Assembly: GCA_964392245.1 (NCBI GenBank)
Contig: CAYMOX010000004.1
Coordinates: 62,001 to 126,000 of the forward strand
DNA: 64,000 nt
Source: JAAUUJ01 sp964392245
GTDB taxonomy: Bacteria > Cyanobacteriota > Cyanobacteriia > Thermostichales > Thermostichaceae
Direction of reading: 5' to 3'
Part shown: in pieces, positions 52,421-61,870 of the stretch
Position numbering within the stretch: position 1 is the first letter of the stretch
Layout: each line of letters starts with the position of its first letter
The notes under the pieces: model-generated
Databases searched by the model: none
Told to the model about the DNA's origin: nothing
Seen by the model: only the letters and a program-made list of their open reading frames with translations
Translations under genes and position numbers: made by a program

Positions 52421-55297
52421 GTGGTTGCCTTGCCTCCCTTTCCTGTTCTTGTCCTTTATCTTGGATGTTGCCTGCTCCTGGGTAGCCTGCCTCTGATCAA
52501 CTGGCTAGTGCAGCTCTCAGGACACCCCAATCTGCGCCATGTGGGGACTGGTAATGTGAGTGTCTCCGCTGTATTTATTCAAGCCGGAAAACCCCTAGGG
52601 AGTCTGGCTGCCCTGCTGGAAATTGGTCGTGGCATCCTCCCCGTTTTTCTGGGACGCCAGGGAAATCTGGCTCCTGTGGTAATCCTCTGGGGACTGTTGA
52701 TCCTGGTGGTGGGGCGATATGCCTTCACCCGCGGAGGGGGGGTTACCAATGCCACTTGGGGGATTCTGGTCTTTGATCCCCGGATTGCCGCCTGTACCGC
52801 CTGCACCGGCTTGTTTCTCTGGGGAGTGGGATTGCCTCGTCTCCAGGCAGCCCGCTGGGGAGCCCTCAGTGCCCTCTTCTGGACCTTGATCTGGCGACAA
52901 TCGCTCTCAGAATTCCTGGCTATCCTGGCTCTAGCAGCAGGACTCCTGCTGATCAATGTGCTTCAAGCGGATGACATGACCTTGATCTCGAAACTCCAGT
53001 TGTTGCCTCTCGACCAGGCTCGCACTCCAGCCCAGGTGGGAGAAAAAGCCAGCCATCTGGCCGATCTTGGGCGGGCGGGGTTCCCGGTGCCCGCGGGATG
53101 GGTGCTGCCGCCTCAGATCCTGGATCCCTCCCCATGGCTCTCCAGGCTCCAACCTCCTCCCGATCCCCATTACCCTTACATCGTCCGTTCCTCCGCCTTG
53201 GGGGAAGATGACGAGGTCAGTTCTTCTGCCGGGTTGTACACAACCATTGCCGATCTCACCTCGATCGCTGAGGTGCTCAGTGCCATAGAAACCTGTCGCT
53301 CCTCCTACACAGAACCTCAGGCGGTGGCCTACCGGCAACAACGTCAGCTCCCCACTCGCAGCATGGCGGTTTTGATCCAGCACCAGGTGGAAAGTAAGGT
53401 GGCTGGCGTGGCCTTCAGCCGCAATCCCATGGATGGATCGCCCCAAATGGTTCTGGAGGCGCTACCGGGGCGTGCTGCCGTGGTCTCAGGACGGCAAACT
53501 CCTGTGCATCTCGATATCCCTTTTGACACCGAGGACGCAGCCCTGCCCCCACAGACGCTCCTGCCAGAGATAGTGCTGCATCAGCTAATCCAGCTTGTGA
53601 AGCAGATCGAGGCTCACTTCCATGGATTGCCCCAGGATATTGAGTGGGTCTGGGATGGTGAGCAGATCTGGATCTTGCAGAGTCGCCCGATTACCAATTT
53701 GCGGCCCATCTGGACCCGAACGATTGCCGCGGAGGTGATTCCTGGAGCGATCCCTCCCCTCACCTGGTCCATTAACCGTCCTCTCACCTGTGGGGTGTGG
53801 GGAGATATTTTCAAGCTGGTGCTGGGGGATGCCGTTCGGGATCTGGACTTTACGCAAACCGCCACCCTGCTGGGATCCCATGCCTATTTCAATGCCACCC
53901 TGCTGGGGGCGATCTTTCGCCAGATGGGCTTGCCGGAACAGGGGCTGGAATTTCTCCTGCGGGGAGGCAAGATGGGAAAACCGCCTCGCTCTGCCTATCG
54001 TCAACTCCTGGCCTGTCTACCTGGCCTATGGAGCCTTATCCAGCGTGAGCGGACCTTGCCCCAAGCCTTTGCTCAAGATCAGAAACAGCATTTTCAGCCC
54101 GCCCTGACCTTGCTTCGCCCTGAACAGCTGCAACACCTCAGTCAGCCGGAACTCCTGGCGTTGGGAGACCAGCTCCAGGATCTGCTCCAGCGGGCGACGT
54201 TCTACAACATTGTCGGACCGATTGGTCTGGCGATCCGGCGGACGCTGTTACGAGTCCCAGAAACCTGGCTTCAGGATCGGACCAGTCCTGAAAAAAAGGC
54301 ATTATCTGAACTGGAGGCACTGGCCCATCAGCTGCGACAGCGGCTATCCCCCAATCCCAGTCCGGATGAGGTGCAGGCGTGTTTAACTGAGCCCCAAATT
54401 CAGGAAACCTTCCATCAGATCCTGGAGACCTACGGGTTTCTCAGTGAGGTGGGTACCGATATCGCCGTTCCCTGCTGGCGTGAACAACCCCAGACCCTAA
54501 CCCAATTGCTGCAGCGCCAGATCCTGCAACCTCGCCCCACCAAAACAGCAGAAGCGCCTGAGTTAAATCCCTGGCAACAGTGGCGCCGAGATCGCTGTCA
54601 AGAACGCCTGGATCTGAAAGGGGAGATTGCAACGGTCTACGCCCAGCTGCTGGCCTATTTGCGCTGGACCGTGGTGGAGCTGGAGCAACGGTGGCAACAG
54701 GAGGGGGTCCTCGAAGAGAAGGGGGATATTTTCTTTTTGGAATGGAGCCAGATTCAAGACTTGGTCTCGTTGTCTCCCTCCGAACGCCTGACCCAGGCTC
54801 CATCTGCGCGTAAACAGATTAACCACCGACAGGAACAATGGGCCATCGATCGGCAACGACAGGTCCCCACTGTGGTTTACGGATCACGGTTGCCAGAAAA
54901 TAACTTGGATCCAATACAACCCACGTCCACCGGGATCTTGGCAGGGATTCCAGCCAGTGCAGGGCAGGTGGAGGGCAGGGTGTATGTCTTCAGAACCTTT
55001 GATCCAGCTGATCTCCCCTCAGGAGAGGAGTCAATGGTAGCTGTTGTCCCCTACACCGATGCCGGGTGGGCACCCCTTCTGGTCAGCTTCAAAGCGATTG
55101 TCGCCGAAGTGGGAGGACAACTCTCCCATGGGGCGATTTTGGCCCGTGAGTACGGTATTCCAGCCGTCATGAATGTGCAAGGAGCAACACAACGCTTGCA
55201 AAATGGACAGAAGGTGAAGGTAGATGGTTCTCGAGGGACCGTTGAGCTGCTTCCTGAGGAAGATCCTGGAACAGATTCAGAGCCTTCCGCTGTTTGA
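52421..55297 (+). CDS. Fusion of a PlsY-like membrane domain to a PEP-utilising phosphotransferase (PPS/Rph-like)
   Basis: 958 residues from GTG. Residues 1-183 are a membrane domain of PlsY (glycerol-3-phosphate acyltransferase) type: GSLPLINWLVQLSG, LRHVGTGNVSVSAVF and EIGRGILPVFLG align with PlsY motif 1, but the motif 2 His (GHxxP) is GRYAF here and motif 3 lost its Lys (RGGGV). Residues about 195-425 form a PEP synthase-type ATP-grasp (IVRSSALGEDDEVSSSAG; VAGVAFSRNP; IEWVWDGEQIWILQSRPI). Residues 430-830 are helical with no known domain. The C-terminal swivelling domain has the phospho-His in GGQLSHGAILAREYGIPAVMNV (His903). The layout resembles rifampicin phosphotransferase. Substrate unknown. 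Confidence 0.8.
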   Translation: MVALPPFPVLVLYLGCCLLLGSLPLINWLVQLSGHPNLRHVGTGNVSVSAVFIQAGKPLGSLAALLEIGRGILPVFLGRQGNLAPVVILWGLLILVVGRYAFTRGGGVTNATWGILVFDPRIAACTACTGLFLWGVGLPRLQAARWGALSALFWTLIWRQSLSEFLAILALAAGLLLINVLQADDMTLISKLQLLPLDQARTPAQVGEKASHLADLGRAGFPVPAGWVLPPQILDPSPWLSRLQPPPDPHYPYIVRSSALGEDDEVSSSAGLYTTIADLTSIAEVLSAIETCRSSYTEPQAVAYRQQRQLPTRSMAVLIQHQVESKVAGVAFSRNPMDGSPQMVLEALPGRAAVVSGRQTPVHLDIPFDTEDAALPPQTLLPEIVLHQLIQLVKQIEAHFHGLPQDIEWVWDGEQIWILQSRPITNLRPIWTRTIAAEVIPGAIPPLTWSINRPLTCGVWGDIFKLVLGDAVRDLDFTQTATLLGSHAYFNATLLGAIFRQMGLPEQGLEFLLRGGKMGKPPRSAYRQLLACLPGLWSLIQRERTLPQAFAQDQKQHFQPALTLLRPEQLQHLSQPELLALGDQLQDLLQRATFYNIVGPIGLAIRRTLLRVPETWLQDRTSPEKKALSELEALAHQLRQRLSPNPSPDEVQACLTEPQIQETFHQILETYGFLSEVGTDIAVPCWREQPQTLTQLLQRQILQPRPTKTAEAPELNPWQQWRRDRCQERLDLKGEIATVYAQLLAYLRWTVVELEQRWQQEGVLEEKGDIFFLEWSQIQDLVSLSPSERLTQAPSARKQINHRQEQWAIDRQRQVPTVVYGSRLPENNLDPIQPTSTGILAGIPASAGQVEGRVYVFRTFDPADLPSGEESMVAVVPYTDAGWAPLLVSFKAIVAEVGGQLSHGAILAREYGIPAVMNVQGATQRLQNGQKVKVDGSRGTVELLPEEDPGTDSEPSAV

Positions 55298-55362
55298 GGA
55301 TCCCTGCGCACAGGAACATCCCGCATACTGGGAAGGCACAAGCACACAGAGGGGACCGATCG

Positions 55363-57039
55363 GTGTTGAGGACGGCCTTCCCGGGGAGAAAAGATCCTTT
55401 GGCAACTCAATTTAGGGCACTAAGTTTATTGATCATGGGTCTGGCCACCCCCCTGTTTCTCTGGAGTCGTGGAATCCAGAGCCTAAATGGATGTGATGAA
55501 AGTTTTTATGCCCAGATGGCTCGGGAAATGTTCACCTCTGGAGACTGGTTATCTCCTCGCTTTCTTGGGGAACTTTTTTTTGAAAAACCGCCCCTCCTGG
55601 TCTGGTTGATCACCCTCAGTTACCAGGTGGCAGGAATCAATGTTTGGGCTGCTCGCTTACCCGGGATCCTGTCTGCACTCATTTGCATTCCTCTGGTGGG
55701 CTGGATCGGCAGACAGTTCTTGAGCTTTCGCGCCGCCGCCCTGGGGATGGCGGTTTTACCGCTAAGTTACCTCTGGGTGCAGCAGGGACGACTGGTGGGG
55801 CAGGATATCCCCTTGACGGCACTGGAACTGCTCGGGGTGGCGGCCTTAATCGCAGGGATCCAAGGACAACCGCTGGGATTCTGGATCATGGGGCTGGCTC
55901 TGGGACTGGGCTTGCTGATGAAAAGCGCCATGATCCTGCTGGTGGGGGTGGCCCTGCTGCCCTTCTTGATCGTTCAGACCCGCATTAATATCCTTCTGAA
56001 ACCCTCCTGGCTGCGCTCTCCCCACTTTTGGGGCGGACTCCTGGTTGGAATTAGCCTCTTTGCTCTCTGGTTAGGGGTGTCCATCGGCTTGCACGGATCC
56101 GTGGTCTGGCGCAGCCTGATTGGCAAAGTGGTGGACCTGGGCAGCGAGGGATTCCATGCCAGCAATACCTGGAGTTATTACCTCTGGCATATTCCCGCCC
56201 ATGGGTTTCCCTGGACAGTCCTGGCGCTGGTGGGGTTCTTGCTGCTCCTGCGTGGACAACCCAGCCGTAACGTTTTGATCTGGTCTCTGCCCCTGACGTT
56301 ATTTCTGGAACTGCAATTTTTTGCGACCCGCACCCATTACTACACGGTTCAGCTTTATCCCTGGCTGGCATTACTGGCGGGCGTCACATTGGATCAGGCC
56401 ATGAACCGCTGGAGTGAACGGGGCATGGATCAGCGCTCTCAAGTGCATCTTGCCCAGTGGTTGTCCTGGGGTCTGGCAATTCTGGGATTTCTATTGCTGG
56501 GGGTTGGTCTGGCCGTAATAGCGCGAGTAGCACCCCTGCAAATGCTGGCTGGCCACGGACTGGCACTGGTTTTGGTGGGTATTCTCTACCTCCTCTTACC
56601 CCTGATCTGGACATGGCGACGGGTTGTGCACCATGCAGCCTGGATCTGGCTGGTCTTTCTCCTCCTGGCCAGTACCGTTACCCTTGGATCCATCATTCAT
56701 CGATCCGACTTTGGCAATGCCAATCCAGCCCTGGCTCAGCTGCAGCAACGGTGGTCAGAGTATCTAGACCCCGATACCCCTGTCGATGTGGGGCGCAGTG
56801 GTGCTGCCGATGTCTGTCAGGCTCAGGCTCACGCATTTTATACCCCTACACCCGGCACCTGGGTGGATGATCAGGACCTGATCGCGGGTGATTTTAGATC
56901 TCACCTCTGGCTCTCTCCAGTGCAGAGGGAACAATTCCCGGGAGGTCTGGAGCGCTTGAATCTAGAGCCGATTCTGGAATTAGACGGCTGGCAACTCTGT
57001 CAACGCTCGAACTCTAGAAGTCTGCTCAGGGCTCAATAA
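55363..57039 (+). CDS. GT39/ArnT-like membrane glycosyltransferase
   Basis: 558 residues from GTG 55363 (GAGGGG about ten bases upstream); longer forms up to TTG 55294 are possible. About ten to twelve membrane helices. The first periplasmic loop has the catalytic acidic pair in CDESFYAQMAREM and the FFEKPPLLVWL motif, as in ArnT and protein O-mannosyltransferases. Such enzymes transfer a sugar from a polyprenyl phosphate to lipid or protein. The start lies 65 bp after the PlsY/PEP-utiliser fusion, so the two are probably one transcript; a joint role in envelope glycolipid chemistry is inference. Confidence 0.85.
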   Translation: MLRTAFPGRKDPLATQFRALSLLIMGLATPLFLWSRGIQSLNGCDESFYAQMAREMFTSGDWLSPRFLGELFFEKPPLLVWLITLSYQVAGINVWAARLPGILSALICIPLVGWIGRQFLSFRAAALGMAVLPLSYLWVQQGRLVGQDIPLTALELLGVAALIAGIQGQPLGFWIMGLALGLGLLMKSAMILLVGVALLPFLIVQTRINILLKPSWLRSPHFWGGLLVGISLFALWLGVSIGLHGSVVWRSLIGKVVDLGSEGFHASNTWSYYLWHIPAHGFPWTVLALVGFLLLLRGQPSRNVLIWSLPLTLFLELQFFATRTHYYTVQLYPWLALLAGVTLDQAMNRWSERGMDQRSQVHLAQWLSWGLAILGFLLLGVGLAVIARVAPLQMLAGHGLALVLVGILYLLLPLIWTWRRVVHHAAWIWLVFLLLASTVTLGSIIHRSDFGNANPALAQLQQRWSEYLDPDTPVDVGRSGAADVCQAQAHAFYTPTPGTWVDDQDLIAGDFRSHLWLSPVQREQFPGGLERLNLEPILELDGWQLCQRSNSRSLLRAQ

Positions 57040-57194
57040 AAAAGACTTCGTGAAGAAACATGTGAGCCATTGACGTAGAACCGCAAAAACCGTAACAATG
57101 AATACAGAAAAATATTAGTTTGTTCTTCCCTCAATCATTTTTCTGCATCGACAGTCATTGCAATTTTTTAAATTCAGCAGAGGAGATCACGTTC

Positions 57195-57584
57195 ATGGAG
57201 CTCACCTATCGGGGTGTATCCCATCACTACGATCCGGATACCGTCGACATCCGCCTCGAGCAAGTTGCGGGTCAGTTCCGAGGGCAGGAGCTGAACTGGA
57301 GGGCTGTGACCTCTGTTGCCCTGCCGGACCCTTCCCTGAATTTGAAGTTCCGGGGTGTGCCGGTCCGCACTTCCCAGGTTGAAGCGATATCGGTGAAGCA
57401 GGTCCAGCCTCAGCTCCGCTCCCAGGTGCTTCACCCCTTACAGCAAAACTTTATCGATCAGGTGGCCGAATTGCACCGCCGCAACATCCTATTGCGCCTA
57501 CAACAACGATTACAAGCGGCTAGGGATCGTGGAGACGAGAACCTGATCCGGATGCTGGAAGCTGAACAACAGCAAATGGCCTAG
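57195..57584 (+). CDS. DUF4278-type protein
   Basis: 129 residues from ATG 57195, preceded by GAGGAG. It starts MELTYRGVSHHYDP, the DUF4278 signature. The middle segment (LKFRGVPVRTS) suggests a second similar element, and the last 60 residues are a charged helix. The family is common in cyanobacteria with no known function. It has a 155 bp AT-rich spacer upstream, likely with its own promoter. Confidence 0.75.
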   Translation: MELTYRGVSHHYDPDTVDIRLEQVAGQFRGQELNWRAVTSVALPDPSLNLKFRGVPVRTSQVEAISVKQVQPQLRSQVLHPLQQNFIDQVAELHRRNILLRLQQRLQAARDRGDENLIRMLEAEQQQMA

Positions 57585-57692
57585 GGACTTTCCTCTTTTC
57601 TTCAGCCTGGATGCCTCTGTCCAGGTTTTTAGGGTTGACAAATTTACAGAATGGGCTTGAATTTTTGAATAGAAAGGCCCTGATGAAAATTC

Positions 57693-58313
57693 ATGCCCAG
57701 TGGATCGACCCACGACCGCATCACCCTCTGGACCTTACCAGCCATTAGCCTGGCGACCGCCTGGTGGACTCGAACTCCGGCAGCAGTGCTGGCCGTAGGT
57801 TCTGCTTACCTGTTCAGCGGTCTCATGTTTGCTGGGGATCTGGATACCTATTCTCGCCAGTACCAGCGCTGGCTGTGGTTGCGTTGGATGTGGTTACCCT
57901 ATCGCAAGCTATTTCGGCATCGATCCTTTTGGACCCATGGTCCCCTGGTGGGGACTGTCGTCCGGATTCTGTATTTGGGAAGCTGGTTGTTACTCTTGTT
58001 TTTAACCGTTATGCTCCTGGGTTCCCTGGCCAATCTCTGGCGATGGCAGCCTCAGGTGTGGTTCACAGCCGCCAGGGCCTGGATGACAACACACCGGATC
58101 CATCTTCTCCTGGTGGCTGGGGGATTGGAATTGGGGGCCATGAATCACAGCATCAGTGATTGGCTCAGCAGCCTTTGGAAACGAGGTCGAAAACAGAGAT
58201 TAAAACGGTTGAAAGCTCTCGCACCTGGCAAGAGGGCAACGTTTTCCACCACACTGATCCCCAAATCCCGCAAGCGGCGTGTCTCCGCTGAGATCCTGAG
58301 AAGCCATCGTTGA
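57693..58313 (+). CDS. DUF2227-type metal-binding membrane protein
   Basis: 206 residues. MPSGSTHDRITLWTLP at the start, FAGDLDTYSRQYQRW and RHRSFWTHGPLVG contain the conserved His/Asp residues of DUF2227, a predicted metal-dependent membrane protein related to the YdjM hydrolase-like group. Three membrane helices; the C-terminal 50 residues are strongly basic. Function not known. Confidence 0.75.
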   Translation: MPSGSTHDRITLWTLPAISLATAWWTRTPAAVLAVGSAYLFSGLMFAGDLDTYSRQYQRWLWLRWMWLPYRKLFRHRSFWTHGPLVGTVVRILYLGSWLLLLFLTVMLLGSLANLWRWQPQVWFTAARAWMTTHRIHLLLVAGGLELGAMNHSISDWLSSLWKRGRKQRLKRLKALAPGKRATFSTTLIPKSRKRRVSAEILRSHR

Positions 58314-58440
58314 ACATAGGCTGTAGCTCAGATTGATCTCAAAGGATTTATCAGAGCGAATCGCACCATCCTGCAGAATCAGAGTTAAGTTAGGTCATTA
58401 GATTGGCCCGCTGAGGCCCGAAGTTACTGCAGGATCTGCC

Positions 58441-60945
58441 ATGACCCGTCAATTATCGCTGGAAGATTTCGAAGGGATTGGCCGTATCGTTCCCACGGAT
58501 ATCTACGGGGAGATGCAACGGTCCTACATGGAATACGCCATGAGCGTGATCGTGGGTCGGGCGCTCCCAGATGTGCGAGACGGCCTTAAACCTGTACACA
58601 GGCGGATCCTCTACGCCATGCATGAGCTGGGTCTGACCCCAGAGCGCCCCTTTCGCAAGTGTGCTCGTGTGGTGGGGGACGTTTTGGGTAAATATCACCC
58701 CCACGGGGATCAGGCGGTTTACGATGCCCTGGTGCGCATGGTGCAGGACTTCTCCAGTCGCTACCCGCTGGTGTCCGGACACGGCAATTTTGGCTCCGTG
58801 GACAATGATCCACCCGCAGCCATGCGATACACCGAGTGTCGGCTTTCGGGCCTGAGTCATCGCGCCTTGCTGTCGGAGATCGGCGAGGACATTGTGGAGT
58901 TCATGCCCAACTTTGACGGCTCCCAGGCGGAACCGACGGTGCTTCCGGCTCAGCTTCCCCTGCTGTTGTTGAACGGATCCTCAGGCATTGCTGTGGGCAT
59001 GGCCACCAATATCCCTCCCCACAATTTTGGCGAGCTGGTGGATGGTCTGCTGGTGCTGATCGATCAGCCGGATTGTACGGTTGCGGATCTGATGAAAAAA
59101 ATACCCGGACCTGATTTTCCTACTGGGGGACAGATTGTGGGTCCCGAGAGCATGGTGGACACCTACACCAGCGGTCGCGGTCTGATCACCTTGCGGGGGG
59201 TGGCGCAGTTTGAAGAGATTCCGGCAGGACGGGGGCGGCATCGGCGCAACGCCATTGTGATTACTGAGTTTCCCTTTCAGGTGAATAAAGCGGCCTGGAT
59301 TGAGAAGGTGGCTGAACTCACCAACCAGGAGAGCCTACAGGGAATCAGTGATCTGCGGGATGAATCGGATCGGACTGGCATTCGGGTGGTGATCGAACTG
59401 CGTCGCGATGCCAATCCGCAAAAAGTTCTGCAGCAGTTATTCAAACGAACCCCGCTACAGACTAACTTTGGGGTGATCATGCTGGCGCTGGTGGATGGCG
59501 AACCCCGCCAGATGGGGCTGAAGGAGATCCTGCATCATTTTCTGGATTTCCGCATCACCACCTTGCTGCATGTATTCACCTCCGAGCTGGAGAAAGTCCG
59601 GCACAAGGCTGAAGAAGTGGCAGCCATGCTCCTAGCCTTAGCGGATCTGGACACTGTGATTGATCTGTTACGACGAGCACCGGATGGGACCACCGCCAAA
59701 CAACAGTTGCAGGAGACCCTTGGATGTAATGCTTCGCAGGCCGACACGATCCTGTCGATGCCTCTGCGCCGTCTGACGGGATTAGAGCGGGAGCGACTAC
59801 AGCAGGAACAGGAGACCTTACAAACTCGTATTGAGGAACTGGAGGGACTGTTAAGTGATCGGCGCAAACTGCTGAACCACCTGAAAAAGGAACTGCGAAG
59901 CCTGAAAAAAACCTTTACCGACCCCAGGCGCACTGAGATCAAAACCGCTGCTGATCTGGAGGCCGAGGAGGTTCAGGTTCCCTCTCTCCAGGAAGACACT
60001 GAGGCAGAAGTCTTTGTCCAGATCACCCAAAAAGGGTATATCCGTCGTCTGCCTGTTCCCAAACGACGGGGACGCTCACGCTTTCATCCTCGCGACCCTG
60101 TAGGAGACGATCCCATCCTGCAGGTGTGGAAACCCCAAATACAACAGGAACTCTTAGTGCTAACCCGTTCTGGGCGGGCCTTTACCCTCAAGGTGGGTGA
60201 CATTCCCCTGACGACCGGACAGGCACGGGGCACCCCGTTAGTTACTCTGTTGCCCACGCCAGAACCGATCTGTACCAGCTTTTGTATGGAGGGAGAGATC
60301 TCATCGACAGAACTGATTGTATTAAGCGAGCAGGGCAGACTTAAGCGAGTGAAGCTTGAAGAATTTACCAATCTCACCAACCGCGGATCAGCGGTCATGC
60401 GGCTTAAGGATGGAGATGAACTGGGCTGGGCAATACTTTATATTCCTGACCGGGCGATTGATGCGACCTTGATCATTGCCACATCAGGTGGACGATTTCT
60501 GCGGATGGCCTGTGAGGAGGATCAAGTACCCCTCATGGGGCGTACAGCCCTGGGCACACAAGCATTGCGGCTGCACCGACGGGAAACCATTGTGGGCATG
60601 GCCCTGCTGCTGCCTGCAACCACCTTGGTGGTGGCCACTCGTCAGGGTTATGTGAAACGCATGGATGCCTCGGTATTCCCTGTGCACGAGCGGGGTTCGA
60701 TAGGGGTGCAGGGGATCACCTTTAAGCGCAAATCCGATACACTATCGGGAATCACCACCACAGGACCTGCGGATGAAATTGGGCTGGAGAGCAGTTCTGG
60801 ACAGCTGAGCATCCTCTCCCCCGATCAATGCCCCAAAGGGACCCGCACAGATGCTGGATCCCAGCTTTTTAAACCGGAAGGCGAAGACCATCTAGCCCAG
60901 ATCTATAGCTTTCCCCCATTGACCTATGAGGGATCGGAGCAGTGA
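58441..60945 (+). CDS. Type IIA topoisomerase subunit A (GyrA/ParC-like)
   Basis: 834 residues. The catalytic Tyr is Y130 in AAMRYTECRLS. The domains are a winged helix and tower (1-500) and a beta-pinwheel (about 505-815). The canonical GyrA box (QRRGGKG), needed for negative supercoiling, is not visible; the matching loop reads VPKRRGRSRFHPRD. The drug-pocket Ser is replaced by Gln (HPHGDQAVYDA). Cyanobacteria often have two such genes; this one looks like the ParC-like or divergent paralogue and would relax or decatenate DNA. A GyrB-type gene is not nearby. Confidence 0.88.
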   Translation: MTRQLSLEDFEGIGRIVPTDIYGEMQRSYMEYAMSVIVGRALPDVRDGLKPVHRRILYAMHELGLTPERPFRKCARVVGDVLGKYHPHGDQAVYDALVRMVQDFSSRYPLVSGHGNFGSVDNDPPAAMRYTECRLSGLSHRALLSEIGEDIVEFMPNFDGSQAEPTVLPAQLPLLLLNGSSGIAVGMATNIPPHNFGELVDGLLVLIDQPDCTVADLMKKIPGPDFPTGGQIVGPESMVDTYTSGRGLITLRGVAQFEEIPAGRGRHRRNAIVITEFPFQVNKAAWIEKVAELTNQESLQGISDLRDESDRTGIRVVIELRRDANPQKVLQQLFKRTPLQTNFGVIMLALVDGEPRQMGLKEILHHFLDFRITTLLHVFTSELEKVRHKAEEVAAMLLALADLDTVIDLLRRAPDGTTAKQQLQETLGCNASQADTILSMPLRRLTGLERERLQQEQETLQTRIEELEGLLSDRRKLLNHLKKELRSLKKTFTDPRRTEIKTAADLEAEEVQVPSLQEDTEAEVFVQITQKGYIRRLPVPKRRGRSRFHPRDPVGDDPILQVWKPQIQQELLVLTRSGRAFTLKVGDIPLTTGQARGTPLVTLLPTPEPICTSFCMEGEISSTELIVLSEQGRLKRVKLEEFTNLTNRGSAVMRLKDGDELGWAILYIPDRAIDATLIIATSGGRFLRMACEEDQVPLMGRTALGTQALRLHRRETIVGMALLLPATTLVVATRQGYVKRMDASVFPVHERGSIGVQGITFKRKSDTLSGITTTGPADEIGLESSSGQLSILSPDQCPKGTRTDAGSQLFKPEGEDHLAQIYSFPPLTYEGSEQ

Positions 60946-60948
60946 GAC

Positions 60949-61251
60949 TCAGGACTGGCTCAGCCACCGCTGTACCAGGATCCCCAGGAGGAAGCCCAAT
61001 CCCCCCAACCTCACCACCTGCCAGAAGAGCATGGGCATCGGATTTAAGTCCCCCAGATAGCCTTTCATCCGTTCTTCCAGGTCTTGCAGTTGCTCCTGAA
61101 ATTCTTGCCAGCTTTCAGGCGGGAGCTGCTCCAATCGCAGTAGCTCTTTGAGATCACTGAGCTGAGTTTGCAAGAGCTGGAGTCGCTGCTCAAAATCCTG
61201 GAGTTCCTGCTCAGGAGTGGAGGATGATTCTGGGGGGAGAGAATCTGTCAT
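60949..61251 (-). CDS. Small coiled-coil membrane protein
   Basis: 100 residues: a polar start, a Leu/Gln/Glu-rich coiled coil (about 14-65) and one C-terminal membrane helix (MLFWQVVRLGGLGFLLGILV) ending in a short basic tail. No family recognised. It overlaps the stop codon of the upstream thioredoxin-like gene by one base (TGATG), so the two are translationally coupled. Its stop lies 3 bp from that of the gyrA-like gene. Confidence 0.7.
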   Translation of the reverse strand: MTDSLPPESSSTPEQELQDFEQRLQLLQTQLSDLKELLRLEQLPPESWQEFQEQLQDLEERMKGYLGDLNPMPMLFWQVVRLGGLGFLLGILVQRWLSQS

Positions 61252-61826
61252 CAGGACTGTGGCTGAGTATTTTTAAAGCCAGTCTGCACTTCATTAATCA
61301 GCTTGGGCTGCAGACTATCGGAAGCAATTGGATCGAGATTAAAGAGAGAGCGGATCTGGTTCTCGACTTCCACCATGGAACGACTGCCAACGGCTTCGTA
61401 AGTAATGTGGCCCTCACGGTCATACAAAAGCGTTTTGGGCACTTTTCCTTGATAGTGGGCCGCAGCCCCCCCAGGATCCTGTAGATCGAGGGAGTCAATC
61501 GCATAGGGAATAAAGTTGACCCCCAACCCATAGCGGACCTGCAGATTGGCAATCACCGCAGCATATTGCTTGCAATCGCGACTGTCATCAATGTAGTAAA
61601 CCACCAGGGCCGGAATTTGCTGTTGTAGAGATGCCTCCAGGCTGACCTTGGGGGGAATCATGCCCCCGTTGGATCCGTAAAGGGCAAAAATGTTGCCATC
61701 GTAGTGATCATCCTGCAACCCCGCCCAAGCAGGGAGTATGGTCACTAGGAGGGTTGTGAGCAAAATAAGAATGGTCTTGGACAGCCTTTGCCCGGAGAGG
61801 ATCTGCCTCTGATCGATTGCACGCAT
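61251..61826 (-). CDS. Thioredoxin-like thylakoid protein (photosystem I accumulation factor-like)
   Basis: 191 residues from ATG 61826 (an in-frame TTG lies at 61835). A signal peptide or anchor (LILLTTLLVTILPAWA) is followed by GLQDDHYDGNIFALYGSNGGMIPP, and the domain has a thioredoxin-like core with a single Cys in YYIDDSRDCKQYAAVI and the cis-Pro in GKVPKTLLYD. Homologues across cyanobacteria are often labelled thylakoid membrane photosystem I accumulation factor. With one Cys it is not a classical oxidoreductase. Overlaps the following gene by one base. Confidence 0.7.
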   Translation of the reverse strand: MRAIDQRQILSGQRLSKTILILLTTLLVTILPAWAGLQDDHYDGNIFALYGSNGGMIPPKVSLEASLQQQIPALVVYYIDDSRDCKQYAAVIANLQVRYGLGVNFIPYAIDSLDLQDPGGAAAHYQGKVPKTLLYDREGHITYEAVGSRSMVEVENQIRSLFNLDPIASDSLQPKLINEVQTGFKNTQPQS

Positions 61827-61870
61827 AATTGCCAATGAGTTCCAGTGTTACCTCCCATCATATCGGGAGA

